Of a stretch of 27,022 nt of DNA, positions 13,621-23,074 are shown in pieces; the stretch's first letter is position 1; every line of letters begins with the position of its first letter. The DNA is from a virus, in the IMG/VR virus record IMGVR_UViG_3300046792_000038, positions 1-27,022 of that record; one strand, written 5' to 3'. The translations under genes were made by a program, and so were the position numbers. The notes under the pieces were generated by a model. It searched no databases, was not told the origin of the DNA, and was given only the letters and a program-made list of their open reading frames with translations.

Positions 13621-14796
13621 ATGGCTTTAGCTTTTGTACAGGCTCATGGAGCAAATGTAACTGATACTAATACAACTGTATCAGTTACAGTTAGTGCTAC
13701 TGGGACTGGAAACTTATTAGTAGTTTGTCCTGATAACTTTGATGCAACTCCAGGAAATGTAGGTAGTATTACTGGAGTATCAGATGGAACTAACGCATTT
13801 ACACAAGTTCCGTCAATGGATAATTTATCTGGAACTACTGTAAGAAGTGATGTTTGGTATTTACCTGTTTCTACATCAGGAAAAACGACTATTACAGCTA
13901 CATTTAGTCGTAATACAGGATCATACTTTAAATCAATTCTATTTATTGAGATCTCTGGATTTACTAATCCTGTTGTTGACGTTCATAATGTAACTAATAC
14001 TGCTTCTTGTTCTGCAAACCAGAATGGTGCTGCTGTTACAACAACTGCGACAGTTGCAGCAATTGTTGCATTTGGAATGGTTGGAAATATAACAGCAAAT
14101 CCTCATTCTGGAAATGCTTTTACTTCAGGCGGTACAATTTCTTCTGGTGATGCTGTTTGTTCTTTATTAGCTTCTTCTACTGGAACATATACTCCTGCAT
14201 GGGATATGACAGCAGGTAATAAGTTTTGGGGAAGTACTGTTGCATTTAAAGAATCAACTACAGCTTATACTTTAACTGCAAGTGGTGGGACTTATACAAT
14301 TAGTGGGACGGCGGCGACTTTAGCTGTAGGCCGTAAAGTTTCTGCTTCTTCAGGAACATATACAATCTCAGGTACTGCTGCTGGATTAAAGGCAACTAGA
14401 AAGTTATCTGTTGCAAGTGGCACTTATTCAATTAATGGTTCAAGTGCAACTTTAAGTAAAGGATATACACTTTCAGTTAGTGGTGGTTCTTATGTTATTA
14501 CTGGGACTGCTGTAGGATTTAGGCGAACATATGTCATAGCTTCGGGATCAACAAACTATGATATTCTCGGAGGAACAGTAACTTTAAATTATAGTGCAGC
14601 AAAAGTAATTTCTGAGGATACTGGAGAACATCCAGATCAAACAGAAACAGAAAATTATTTTCGTAGGTACTGTAATGACCGAGATGCTTTAGATACTACT
14701 GAAAGATTAGCTACTGAAACTATTGGATTAAGTGAGACTTCAACAGATAATGATTTTGAATCTTACGTGAGGCGATACGGAAACGACAATGCCTGA
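13621..14796 (+). CDS. Fibre/adhesin-like protein with beta repeats, 391 aa
   Basis: Residues 1-210 form a Thr/Ser/Gly-rich beta domain that may be a jelly roll. Residues 216-325 hold five repeats of about 21 residues of the type 'sgGtYtIsGtaAtL...r.l' (for example SGGTYTISGTAATL, SSGTYTISGTAAGL). After a linker come two short motifs, ENYFRRYCND (345-353) and ESYVRRYGND (380-390), 'YxRRYxND'. No ribosome binding site precedes the ATG; it lies four bases after the upstream stop, so reinitiation is likely. Its end overlaps the hub gene by eight bases. A surface-exposed or host-binding role is inferred from the repeats. Confidence 0.6.
   Translation: MALAFVQAHGANVTDTNTTVSVTVSATGTGNLLVVCPDNFDATPGNVGSITGVSDGTNAFTQVPSMDNLSGTTVRSDVWYLPVSTSGKTTITATFSRNTGSYFKSILFIEISGFTNPVVDVHNVTNTASCSANQNGAAVTTTATVAAIVAFGMVGNITANPHSGNAFTSGGTISSGDAVCSLLASSTGTYTPAWDMTAGNKFWGSTVAFKESTTAYTLTASGGTYTISGTAATLAVGRKVSASSGTYTISGTAAGLKATRKLSVASGTYSINGSSATLSKGYTLSVSGGSYVITGTAVGFRRTYVIASGSTNYDILGGTVTLNYSAAKVISEDTGEHPDQTETENYFRRYCNDRDALDTTERLATETIGLSETSTDNDFESYVRRYGNDNA
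14266..14595 (+). repeat. Five in-frame coding repeats of about 66 bases
   Basis: Within the fibre-like gene, codons 216-325 encode five diverged copies of a ~21-22 residue unit with a conserved G-T/S-Y-x-I-x-G core and a hydrophobic-basic tail. The last copy (STNYDILGGTVTL) is the least conserved. DNA identity is lower than protein similarity, so the array is old rather than a recent expansion. Confidence 0.6.
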
Positions 14797-17272
14797 AGTA
14801 TTTAATTGGAATGATTTTAGTGCAGGATGGTGTCCATCTGATGATGCTTTAAATGGGCGTAAAAATGGCCTATTAAGGATGGAAAATGTAGAGCTAGATC
14901 TGAATGGTGCTATACAAATGTCTGGGGGAACAACTAGACAACTATCTGTGTTTACTAATACATTGCATACAATCTATCAAAAATATATAAATGGCACTCC
15001 ATACATTTATTCAGCCGATACTACAGGATTAGTCTTTAGAGGGAATACACAAATTGAAACTGGCGGTAGTGCTACTAGAGCATGTTTTAATGCAGCATAT
15101 AATTATGTTTTTGGTTTCTCAGGAAATAAAAGATTTAAAGATGATGGGACTACTGCAACAGATTTAGGTATAATTGGTCCTAGTGCTGGACCTACAGTAG
15201 TAGTTGGTGCTGCTGGAATTTTAACTGGAGATTATGAATACTGCCAAGTTAATGTATTAGTTAATGGATCTTATAGAGCTAAAAGTGTAAGATCAGCTAT
15301 TAATACAGTTTCTCCAAGTCTTCAAGTAGTAACTGTTACTCCTCAAAATCCTAGTGTTCCTAGCTCTACAGCTAATGAAGCATGGATATTCCGGAGAGGT
15401 GTAAATTTAGATACATGGTATAGAATTGCTAGAGTTACTAGTTTTGGAGCATTTACAGATAATATGTCTGATTATGATGCTTTAGCATTAGGTATAACTT
15501 TAAATGATTTCTTACTTCCAGTTAATTCTACAGGGATACCAGATGCAATTATTTCTTGTGTTGGTCCTGTTTACGGAAGGATGATTTATTTTACTGCTAA
15601 GCAAATATATTTTGGAGATATTAATTCTCCAGATTCTACAGACTCAAGAACAACTATGAATGTTACTGGAGCCAGCGGCTCTGAAACATTTAAATGGGCT
15701 ATTAAAGTAGCTAAGAATACAGTATTAGTTGGAACTGATCGAGATGTCTATATTCTTTCAGGAACATATGTTCAATTACCTGATGGTTTCCTTGATGTAA
15801 GTTTAGATCCTTTAGGTGTATCAGACCCACCTATAGGTATAGATGTTGCTTTATATCAAAACTCAGCAGTTTACATGTCTAAATCTGGATGGGTTGCATG
15901 TAATACTTCAGGTAATATAGTTAATCTTTGTTTTCCTAATACAGATCTTTTATATAAAGGAGAAGCTACATTTGAATGTGGAGCAGTAACTATTGATTTG
16001 ACTGGGGCAACAAGGTATTCGTGTACTATAGTAAAGAATAAATTATTTTGTATTGTCCCTGTTGGAGCACCTTTAGCTAGTGGATCATTTACTTCAATAC
16101 ATACTGAAGTTTATGACTTTCAAAGAAAATATTGGAGAGTAGCCTATGTAAATCTTTCACCTAAAATGTATGTAGCCCATGAGAATGGAAGTCTTTTAGG
16201 TTTTGATGATACTGATAAATTTATTAAAGTATATGATGATATAACTCGTAGGTTAGATGACGGTGCTCAAACTAGACAAACTGTACAAATATTATCTGGC
16301 TGTTTTGATTTTAATTTACCTACCGTTAGAAAAGATCTTTATACTTTAGGTATAGCAGGAGGCACAGGTTCAAGTTTATTTGGTGTTGTAATAGGTATCG
16401 GTGTTGATGGACATACTGGATATGAAGCAAATGACATTAGTACTACCGCATTTAAAGTAAATGACACTGGAGTAGGATACTATCAATTTAGATCTAGGTT
16501 TGATATTCAATCTATATCCGGTGCATCAGCAATAACTCCTTGTAGAGATATACAATTTAGAGTCTCAGGTCAAACAACAGATTTAAGATTTAAAGAATTA
16601 AGTTTATCTTATGATAAACGACCACCACAACTTACATTTTTAAGGTTACTTAATTTAGGTTTGGATTCTATAAATAAAAAGAGGATTCGTACGATTAATT
16701 TTATTATTGATACTTTAGGAAATGATATTACATTTACTCCTATAGTAGATGGGGTAGCACATTCATCAAGTATATTTAATACTACACGAAAATCAGCTGT
16801 AGCATATACTTTCTTTCAAGATAGTGATTGTTTTGGTACTGATTTTAGTGCTACCTTACAATCAAGTGCTAGTTTACCTTTTGAGTTTTATGAGGTATTA
16901 CCACCCGATGTAGTTTATCAACAGCCGGGACCTAAAGTATATAATACTATAGGTGAGATAGAAATATTACGCTATGGTAAGATTAAAGCACTTGAAATAC
17001 GAATAGATACACTTGCAGTAACTTCACTTCCTTATATTATCTATTTAGACGGAATTAGTCTTATTTCAAGTTCAATAGATATTGCCACAGACGGAGAGAA
17101 AATCTGTAGTATCCCACTACCTAAAACTATTGCAGGCAGTCTACTTAAAATAGATATTGGTCCTATAGGTGCTGGGAGATTTAGACATATTGCCACCAGG
17201 ATTCAAATTGCTAAGTCTGGATTAGATACTGAAGAAAAGTGGGTTTTCTTAGATGGTAAGGGAGCTATCTAA
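14789..17272 (+). CDS. Large tail hub / tail-nozzle type protein, 827 aa
   Basis: The opening VFNWNDFSAGWCPSDDALNGRKNGLLRMENVELDLNG and IQMSGGT reads like podovirus tail-tubular B or stabilising hub proteins ('f.gG......l..n.....eNve.d..G.l..r.G'). What follows is a long beta-rich sequence with repeated YxYxAD/GFSGNKRFKDDG and IFRRGVNLDTWYRIARV elements, as expected for a beta-propeller or nozzle ring. It is the largest gene in the window. It overlaps the fibre gene by eight bases and the collar-fibre gene by one (TAATG). A tail-tip enzyme is unlikely: no lysozyme or lyase motif is seen. Confidence 0.65.
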   Translation: MPEVFNWNDFSAGWCPSDDALNGRKNGLLRMENVELDLNGAIQMSGGTTRQLSVFTNTLHTIYQKYINGTPYIYSADTTGLVFRGNTQIETGGSATRACFNAAYNYVFGFSGNKRFKDDGTTATDLGIIGPSAGPTVVVGAAGILTGDYEYCQVNVLVNGSYRAKSVRSAINTVSPSLQVVTVTPQNPSVPSSTANEAWIFRRGVNLDTWYRIARVTSFGAFTDNMSDYDALALGITLNDFLLPVNSTGIPDAIISCVGPVYGRMIYFTAKQIYFGDINSPDSTDSRTTMNVTGASGSETFKWAIKVAKNTVLVGTDRDVYILSGTYVQLPDGFLDVSLDPLGVSDPPIGIDVALYQNSAVYMSKSGWVACNTSGNIVNLCFPNTDLLYKGEATFECGAVTIDLTGATRYSCTIVKNKLFCIVPVGAPLASGSFTSIHTEVYDFQRKYWRVAYVNLSPKMYVAHENGSLLGFDDTDKFIKVYDDITRRLDDGAQTRQTVQILSGCFDFNLPTVRKDLYTLGIAGGTGSSLFGVVIGIGVDGHTGYEANDISTTAFKVNDTGVGYYQFRSRFDIQSISGASAITPCRDIQFRVSGQTTDLRFKELSLSYDKRPPQLTFLRLLNLGLDSINKKRIRTINFIIDTLGNDITFTPIVDGVAHSSSIFNTTRKSAVAYTFFQDSDCFGTDFSATLQSSASLPFEFYEVLPPDVVYQQPGPKVYNTIGEIEILRYGKIKALEIRIDTLAVTSLPYIIYLDGISLISSSIDIATDGEKICSIPLPKTIAGSLLKIDIGPIGAGRFRHIATRIQIAKSGLDTEEKWVFLDGKGAI

Positions 17273-18429
17273 TGGTTAGTTATGAACTTCCCGATTTAAG
17301 TGTATTAGGTTATGATCCTGGACAATCTATAGGTCCAGAGCAAGATTATTTACTTAGGCAAGTAAATAGTTTACTTACTCAGAAACAAAATTTACATGGC
17401 CGGCGTATAGGAAAAGCTAAAGACGCTATTAATCCGGGGGACTATGTAACTAAAAGGCAATTAAACGGTACTTTAGTTGGGACTTTAGCACAACGGCCGC
17501 AACCTTCAAATGTAGTTGTAGGTACAACTTATTTTGCTACGGATAGAAATGTAACATATATTGCTCGTGGGGGTCACTGGTATTATTATGATGGAATACA
17601 AGATGTAACATTATCTCCAGATACTAAACCTAGTCCTAGTGTATTATATGATAATGGATATATGATCTATGCTACTGATTTTGATTGGTACTATAGATGG
17701 AATTTAATTACATGGAAAAGATTAGGTGGAGCAAATTTATATGTAGAAGGATTCTGGGTTGCTCCAACAAAACCCGGATGGGGAATAGTTGATGGAAGTA
17801 CCTACACATATTCTACAGATAATGCTTCTGTAGTTACTGGATTTACTCCTAATGATGTTAGAGGAAGATTTTTAAAGTATGGGGCTACTACTACTCCTGT
17901 AGTGGCTAATGCTCCTACTATTTCTGGGAATACAGGAAATGAATCAGTTAAACATACTCATACTACTACATCTACTGGAACTGTAGGTGGAACAGTTCAT
18001 TTACCTAGTTTAACTCATAGTCATACTTACCATTCTAGTACTGGTGTAGAAAGTGCCCCTCATGGACATTCTGTAGATGTTAGTGGACTTTCAGTTTCAG
18101 GAACTACAGGAGGTCCAAGTGGAACTACTCCAAGATTAGAAGGCTCTGCAAGTGTAGCATCAGATTCACATACACATGGATTTTCAGCAAGTATTAGTGG
18201 TTCAAGTAATACAGGAACAGAAGATGCAACACATACACATTCTTTTGAAGATACTACAGATGATGCAGTAGGTGGTGATGTAGATTTAACTTTAGCTGCT
18301 ACTTTTACTGGAAGCCCGGCTGCTTCAGGTGTAGATAGTGTAGATCATACTCATTCTGGATCTAGTTTAACTATTTCAAATGATGGTAGTCCATTAGCTT
18401 TTCAACTTATTCCATATGTTCGACTTTAA
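17272..18429 (+). CDS. Tail fibre with collar domain and HxH motifs, 385 aa
   Basis: LHGRRIGKAKDAINPGDYVTKRQLNG (43-68) is the standard fibre linker that precedes many phage fibre modules. Next comes GTTYFATDRNVTYIARGGHWYYYDG, a small beta domain. APTKPGWGIVDGSTY and TPNDVRGRFLKYGA (about 160-205) match the phage tail-collar fold. The C-terminal 170 residues are Gly/Ser/Thr-rich with six HxH motifs (HTH, HSH, HGH, HTH, HTH, HTH; first at residue 228, last at 359). It ends LAFQLIPYVRL, the usual collar-fibre ending. Likely the receptor-binding fibre. Confidence 0.8.
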   Translation: MVSYELPDLSVLGYDPGQSIGPEQDYLLRQVNSLLTQKQNLHGRRIGKAKDAINPGDYVTKRQLNGTLVGTLAQRPQPSNVVVGTTYFATDRNVTYIARGGHWYYYDGIQDVTLSPDTKPSPSVLYDNGYMIYATDFDWYYRWNLITWKRLGGANLYVEGFWVAPTKPGWGIVDGSTYTYSTDNASVVTGFTPNDVRGRFLKYGATTTPVVANAPTISGNTGNESVKHTHTTTSTGTVGGTVHLPSLTHSHTYHSSTGVESAPHGHSVDVSGLSVSGTTGGPSGTTPRLEGSASVASDSHTHGFSASISGSSNTGTEDATHTHSFEDTTDDAVGGDVDLTLAATFTGSPAASGVDSVDHTHSGSSLTISNDGSPLAFQLIPYVRL

Positions 18430-18437
18430 GAGGTTTT

Positions 18438-18653
18438 ATGAAATTAACTGTAGTTTTAAATGATAAGAAAGAAACGAAACTTGAATTTGAAAATGCTTTC
18501 CATAGTACAGTGCGTATGATAGATAGACATTTAAACATGTCTAATGAACTTTATATCTATAGAATGAATGAACTCAAAGTAGAAACCACAGTTGTTACTT
18601 TTGCTGCTGGGCAATGGAAATATTGTTTCGTTGATGATGAAGTGAAAGGATAA
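18438..18653 (+). CDS. Hypothetical small protein, 71 aa
   Basis: ATG 18438 has AGAGG four bases upstream. It is a compact alpha/beta protein with no membrane segment or signal (MKLTVVLNDKKETKLEFENA, then TTVVTFAAGQWKYCFVDDE). It lies between the collar fibre and the ejection genes. It might be a fibre chaperone or a small virion component, but no family was recognised. Confidence 0.65.
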   Translation: MKLTVVLNDKKETKLEFENAFHSTVRMIDRHLNMSNELYIYRMNELKVETTVVTFAAGQWKYCFVDDEVKG

Positions 18654-18657
18654 AGAA

Positions 18658-19359
18658 ATGCCGTTTGATTTTAAATCGTTATATAGTAATCCAGCAGCTT
18701 TAGCTGTAGGTTTATCTGCGGCCGGCGGAGCTTTGGGAAATCGTAAAGAAACTACGACCCAGACTCAAAATACAAACTTAACTCCAGAACAACAGTTACT
18801 ACTTAAACAACTAATGGAACAGCAAGCAAAATTAAGTGCTGGAACTGATTTAACTGGTTACGAAGCTGGACAAGTTTCAGATATAAATAAAACTAGAGCA
18901 TTACAGTTACAGAATGTTCAAGAAAATGCGGCCTTGCGAGGAATAACTGGTGATGCTTTAGGAAATGCTGAAAATAGTGTAGACTCACAAAGGTATGGGG
19001 ATATAGTTAAACTACATCAACAGATTCCTATGCTTCAGAATCAATTAGAGACTAATGCTCTCCAGACCGGCCAAAGTTTATTTACTGCTACGCCTAAGAA
19101 TGTTGTAGGAACAGGAACTACTCCTAATAATGCTGTAGGTGGCGGTTTATCTAATGCGGCAGCTACGTTAGCTTATTTCTTAGGTCAAGGGGCATTTAAA
19201 AAACCAAATGCTTCTACATTACCTTCAACTGTACCTAATGTATATAAAACTCCTTCATTTAATCCTGGAACTTTATATAATAAGAATACTACTCCACCAT
19301 TTATTCTTCCTTCTACATTTAATATAAATCGTACTCCTGTTTATAATCCTGGATATTAG
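18658..19359 (+). CDS. Internal virion / DNA ejection type protein, 233 aa
   Basis: ATG 18658 follows AAGGA. The N-terminus has a short hydrophobic segment NPAALAVGLSAAGGALG (11-27). Residues 40-140 are Gln-rich and helical (LTPEQQLLLKQLMEQQAKLSAG and the LQNVQENAALRGITGDALGNAE region), and the tail is Pro/Asn/Thr-rich. Podovirus ejection proteins (for example the small internal proteins of T7 and P22) have such hydrophobic-plus-helical composition and lie after the tail genes, before the largest internal protein. First of three similar genes; the role is inferred. Confidence 0.6.
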   Translation: MPFDFKSLYSNPAALAVGLSAAGGALGNRKETTTQTQNTNLTPEQQLLLKQLMEQQAKLSAGTDLTGYEAGQVSDINKTRALQLQNVQENAALRGITGDALGNAENSVDSQRYGDIVKLHQQIPMLQNQLETNALQTGQSLFTATPKNVVGTGTTPNNAVGGGLSNAAATLAYFLGQGAFKKPNASTLPSTVPNVYKTPSFNPGTLYNKNTTPPFILPSTFNINRTPVYNPGY

Positions 19360-19368
19360 GAGTTTAAG

Positions 19369-20661
19369 ATGCCAGTTAAATTAGATGTATCAAATAGTAT
19401 TATAAGTGCCTACGCATTAGGTAAGCAAGAAGCTACTACTGCTGAAGAATTAAAAAAGAAACAAGAACAGACTCAAGTTGAGAATGAGCAGAAACAAGCT
19501 CAGATTGATGCTCAAAAGCAACAGTTTGAAGAATCTTTAGCTAATGATAAAGCTAATCAACTTGCTACTCATAAACTTCAACAAGCTCAATTAGATTTAC
19601 AGCAACAGTCAGCTAGACAACAATTAATTCAAGGGGCTGAACAAACTGGGAATGTTCCATCAGGGTATAATATTACTTCTCAAGATCAATATGAGATGAG
19701 TCCTAATGTTTTTGGAACTAGAATTACTGCTACTAATCCCGCTACAGGTGAAACTATTCAATTTAGGGCACCTAGATCAGCGGCTCAGGAAACTGGAACA
19801 TTAAAAGCCACTGAAGCTAAACCAGCATTAGAGCAGAATATAGATTATGAAAAGCAATTAAAATTATTCGAAAGTAATCTTCAAGAAGAAACCGCTAAAA
19901 GTTTAGCCCAAGGTAAGGATAGTGCTGAAGTTCGTCAGTTAAATATTAAGAATGCTCATGATAAGACTATGGAACAACTTAAATATGAACATGATCTTAA
20001 TTTGGCTAATATAAAAGGTAACTTTGAGTTACAAAAAGAAGGTGCTAAGGCCGCGAACCTTCCAGAAACTTGGGGTTTATTAACACTTGATCCTGATACT
20101 AGAGCTAAATTAAAGTTACCTCCTGGGGCTACTTGGAATGATGCTTTTCCTGGGGCTAAGATGCCGGCTAAGGCTCAGGATGAATTTAAACAATACAGTA
20201 CTGTAGAAGATTTAGCTACTACAGTTAAGGATGCGTTAGAAAAAACTTATTCTGATGGTCAAACAGGTTATCAGAAGTATTTTCTTGGGGCAGGATTTGG
20301 TAGTATTGCAGATAGATTACAAAATATTGCTGGTCAAGCTGATCCAGTTGTAGAAAATATTAGACCTGATATAGGTAAAATATTTGTTGCAATGAAGGAA
20401 AATGCTAAGGTAGGGTCTGTTGTTTCTCCACAAGAAGAAAAGTGGGTAAAATCTTATGCTGGTGGGATTGAAAGGTCTTTAACCCCTGATAGAGCTAAAG
20501 CTATATTTGATAAACTTATTCCTACAGTTAGGCAAGCTAGATTAGAAACTGTTCTCTCAAATAGTAAATCTAATAGAAAAGAAGCTGTGCCTGAAACTAG
20601 AACTACTCAACCTACTACTGATGAAAATACGCTGCCCGGTGGATTTAGAATAGGACAGTAA
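19369..20661 (+). CDS. Internal virion / ejection type protein, coiled coil, 430 aa
   Basis: ATG 19369 follows AGGAG. Residues 20-85 are a long Gln/Glu/Lys coiled coil (EELKKKQEQTQVENEQKQAQ and on). After a beta-containing middle (residues ~95-145, NPATGETIQFRAPRS) comes another coiled region near 160-230 and a soluble helical domain to about 400. The end is Thr-rich and disordered. This composition fits ejection proteins that thread through the portal and assemble in the host envelope. No peptidoglycan hydrolase motif is evident. It would act with the neighbouring 233- and 758-residue proteins. Confidence 0.6.
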   Translation: MPVKLDVSNSIISAYALGKQEATTAEELKKKQEQTQVENEQKQAQIDAQKQQFEESLANDKANQLATHKLQQAQLDLQQQSARQQLIQGAEQTGNVPSGYNITSQDQYEMSPNVFGTRITATNPATGETIQFRAPRSAAQETGTLKATEAKPALEQNIDYEKQLKLFESNLQEETAKSLAQGKDSAEVRQLNIKNAHDKTMEQLKYEHDLNLANIKGNFELQKEGAKAANLPETWGLLTLDPDTRAKLKLPPGATWNDAFPGAKMPAKAQDEFKQYSTVEDLATTVKDALEKTYSDGQTGYQKYFLGAGFGSIADRLQNIAGQADPVVENIRPDIGKIFVAMKENAKVGSVVSPQEEKWVKSYAGGIERSLTPDRAKAIFDKLIPTVRQARLETVLSNSKSNRKEAVPETRTTQPTTDENTLPGGFRIGQ

Positions 20662-20666
20662 ATGAA

Positions 20667-22943
20667 ATGGCAGAAAAAACATATCCAATTATAGCTCCTG
20701 ATGGAACTAAATTTAATATTACTGGTCCAGATAATGCTTCTAAAGAAGACATAGGAAAAGCAGCAGCCGCGGCCTATGAAAAGATTAAGGCTAGAGTTAC
20801 AACTCCGGCGGTTAACTTAACTTCTCAAGATGTTACAAATCCTACTATAAAGCCAACAATTGATTTAACTGCAAAAGATACTACAAATCCAGTTTATACT
20901 GGCTCGCTTCCAGGTCACGCTACAGGTATTTCTAGTCAAGATACAAATGCAAAAGGTTTAGTTGCTGAAGCCCTACAGAGATTATTACCTGCGGATACTT
21001 ATAATCATCCACTTATTCAAAGTTTAATTAATAAAACTCCAGAAAGTCAATCAGAAGTTGCGCCTCTTGCTCGCGATATTATTTCTGATGGTGCTGGTGC
21101 CCTAGCTATTGGAGCATTTCCTGAAGTAACTTTACCAGCTACTTTAGCCGGTTCAGCAGTTATGGCAACTGTAGATCAATACTTAAGGCATGCTTCTGGG
21201 GAAGGAACTGGATCAAGTACTTTTCCACATAATCCTTTATATGCTGGAATAGAACAAACAGGATTGAATGAATTAGCTGGTAGAGTTATTGGCGTGGCTG
21301 GAAAAGCATTAGCTCCTGGAGATTTAATAGATCGAGTTCCAGGAGTAACTGATGAATTAAAAAATCTAAATCCTACTTATTCTCAATATGAAGCTAGTCC
21401 AAAGCATTCTTCTTTAATAGAAGATTATTTTGGCCGAGGTGCCAAGGAAGCATCTATTGCTGATAGTACTAAACGTGCAAAGATAAGATCTAATGAGTTG
21501 ATTGCAGATTTAACTATTCCTAATGTCAGCGGCCCAGTATCTTCTATTAGTAATGATGCTAGGGCTGAATTAATGATGGCAGAAAATAGGGCTAGTTATG
21601 ATAAGTTTGTAGCAACTTCAAATAAAGAAGCACAAAATGCTGTAGCTGGTGCTGACTTATATCCTAAACAACTTCCTGGAACTGTTGTTCAAACTCCTAT
21701 TCAAGTACCAGTAATGTCTGGAGGAATACAAACAGGAACTCAAACTGTAAATGCTTCAAGTGTTGTTGCTGGAAAAGTAGTTAATGGTCCTATAGATCTA
21801 AATAGAACATTACCTGAACTATTAAAAATTCGTAGTGAAATGTACCCTAATGGTATTATTACTCCAGATGTAAATACTCCTGTTTCTAGAACTATAAATG
21901 ATATTTTTAAAGCGATTGATGCAAAATTTGATCCTCAAGGTAATTTAATTTCATCTAATCCATTAGGATTTAAAGAAGCGTGGGATGCTAAACAGGCTAT
22001 TGATGCTTTAGGTTATGGCCATTTAACTGAAAACATTAATGCAGTAGATGGAAGATTTAGAAGGATTTCAAATTCTTTAAATAAAGATATTGATGAGAGT
22101 ATTCCTAAATGGTCGAATGATCCATCACAAGCTCCACAACTTGCAAGTATAAATCAATCTTGGCAACAAAGCAAGGCTATAGTTCAAAAAAGACATGAAC
22201 TTTGGGGACCAATAGGAGAAACTGGTAAATCTGCTGACACATTATTAAATACTGAAAATGCTCCAAGAGAAGTAATGGATTCCATCCTTGGGGATTATAA
22301 AAAGATGGGAAGGTTCTTAGAGTCCGGGGAGGCTACAGTTAATGGTCAGACTGTAACTTCTACTAATGGTAGGAAAGATCTTCAAGGTTATTTCTTTAAG
22401 AAATTAGAGCAGGATAACTGGACACCCTATAGTCCAGAAAATCGTGATGTGGGGGTATTAAATGGAGATCAATATGCTACTGACTATAATAAGTTTAGAC
22501 AGTCAACTGAAGGAATTAAACTATTAGGTACTTTAAACAGTGCTAAAGCTCGCCGATGGGACGATTTTGTTGATGCTGTTCAGAAGACTACTAACCAGTT
22601 AAATAATAATAATAACTATATTAAGTTTAGGTTTGGTACAGCCACATTAGGTTTAGCAGGAGAATTATTAGCAGAACATTCAGACTCAGCTATGTTAACT
22701 CGTGGGGCTATAGTCTCTGGTTATATAGGAATGGGTGTAGTAGCAAGAATCATGTCTAACGATAATTATGCTCCAATTTTATTAGGTTTATTACATGGCC
22801 GGCCGCTAGGTATGAGTTTTCAGGCTGCTTCCAGGCTTTTAGTCCAAGGTATGTCTGGTGGGCATATTACTTTGACTCTTAAAGATGGATCTAAACAAGA
22901 AGCAGTAGTTGGTACTGATGGTAAAATCAGACCAGTTAAGTAA
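20667..22943 (+). CDS. Large internal virion / ejection protein, 758 aa
   Basis: The N-terminus (TYPIIAPDGTKFNITGPDNASKEDIGKAAAAA) is a short domain seen at the start of some large phage internal proteins. Residues 51-61 and 67-77 repeat LTxxDxTNPx. A hydrophobic Ala/Gly stretch lies at 141-170 (AGALAIGAFPEVTLPATLAG), and another near the C-terminus (GAIVSGYIGMGVVARIM and LLGLLHGRPLG), the segments that could insert in a membrane during DNA entry. The middle is helical. It is the last plus-strand gene; its stop abuts the convergent minus-strand genes. An ATG at 20662 out of frame is ignored. The role is inferred from size, order and composition. Confidence 0.65.
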   Translation: MAEKTYPIIAPDGTKFNITGPDNASKEDIGKAAAAAYEKIKARVTTPAVNLTSQDVTNPTIKPTIDLTAKDTTNPVYTGSLPGHATGISSQDTNAKGLVAEALQRLLPADTYNHPLIQSLINKTPESQSEVAPLARDIISDGAGALAIGAFPEVTLPATLAGSAVMATVDQYLRHASGEGTGSSTFPHNPLYAGIEQTGLNELAGRVIGVAGKALAPGDLIDRVPGVTDELKNLNPTYSQYEASPKHSSLIEDYFGRGAKEASIADSTKRAKIRSNELIADLTIPNVSGPVSSISNDARAELMMAENRASYDKFVATSNKEAQNAVAGADLYPKQLPGTVVQTPIQVPVMSGGIQTGTQTVNASSVVAGKVVNGPIDLNRTLPELLKIRSEMYPNGIITPDVNTPVSRTINDIFKAIDAKFDPQGNLISSNPLGFKEAWDAKQAIDALGYGHLTENINAVDGRFRRISNSLNKDIDESIPKWSNDPSQAPQLASINQSWQQSKAIVQKRHELWGPIGETGKSADTLLNTENAPREVMDSILGDYKKMGRFLESGEATVNGQTVTSTNGRKDLQGYFFKKLEQDNWTPYSPENRDVGVLNGDQYATDYNKFRQSTEGIKLLGTLNSAKARRWDDFVDAVQKTTNQLNNNNNYIKFRFGTATLGLAGELLAEHSDSAMLTRGAIVSGYIGMGVVARIMSNDNYAPILLGLLHGRPLGMSFQAASRLLVQGMSGGHITLTLKDGSKQEAVVGTDGKIRPVK

Positions 22944-23018
22944 TTACTTATGTCTATGTTTAGGGTATCGACCAGACCATAACCATACTAAGAAGAACGC
23001 AATGAAATATATTAACAT
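22944..23018 (-). CDS. 24-residue membrane microprotein
   Basis: ATG at 23018 has a perfect AGGAG at 23029-23025, six bases upstream, and reads one membrane helix MLIYFIAFFLVWLWSG followed by the basic tail RYPKHRHK, ending in TAA at 22944-22946. The stop abuts the stop of the plus-strand ejection gene without a spare base. It is far below usual length cut-offs, but hydrophobic helix plus positive tail plus strong ribosome binding site supports a real gene. A role in membrane or lysis control, or toxicity to the host, is possible; nothing proves one. Confidence 0.55.
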   Translation of the reverse strand: MLIYFIAFFLVWLWSGRYPKHRHK

Positions 23019-23074
23019 TTTAATCTCCTAAATAGAAAGTAAATCTCCAGTAACCTAATAAGATAAATATGTGA

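Noticed and set aside
17272-18429. Diversity-generating retroelement variable region in the collar fibre
   Set aside because: No reverse transcriptase, template repeat or adenine-biased duplicate was seen anywhere in the window.
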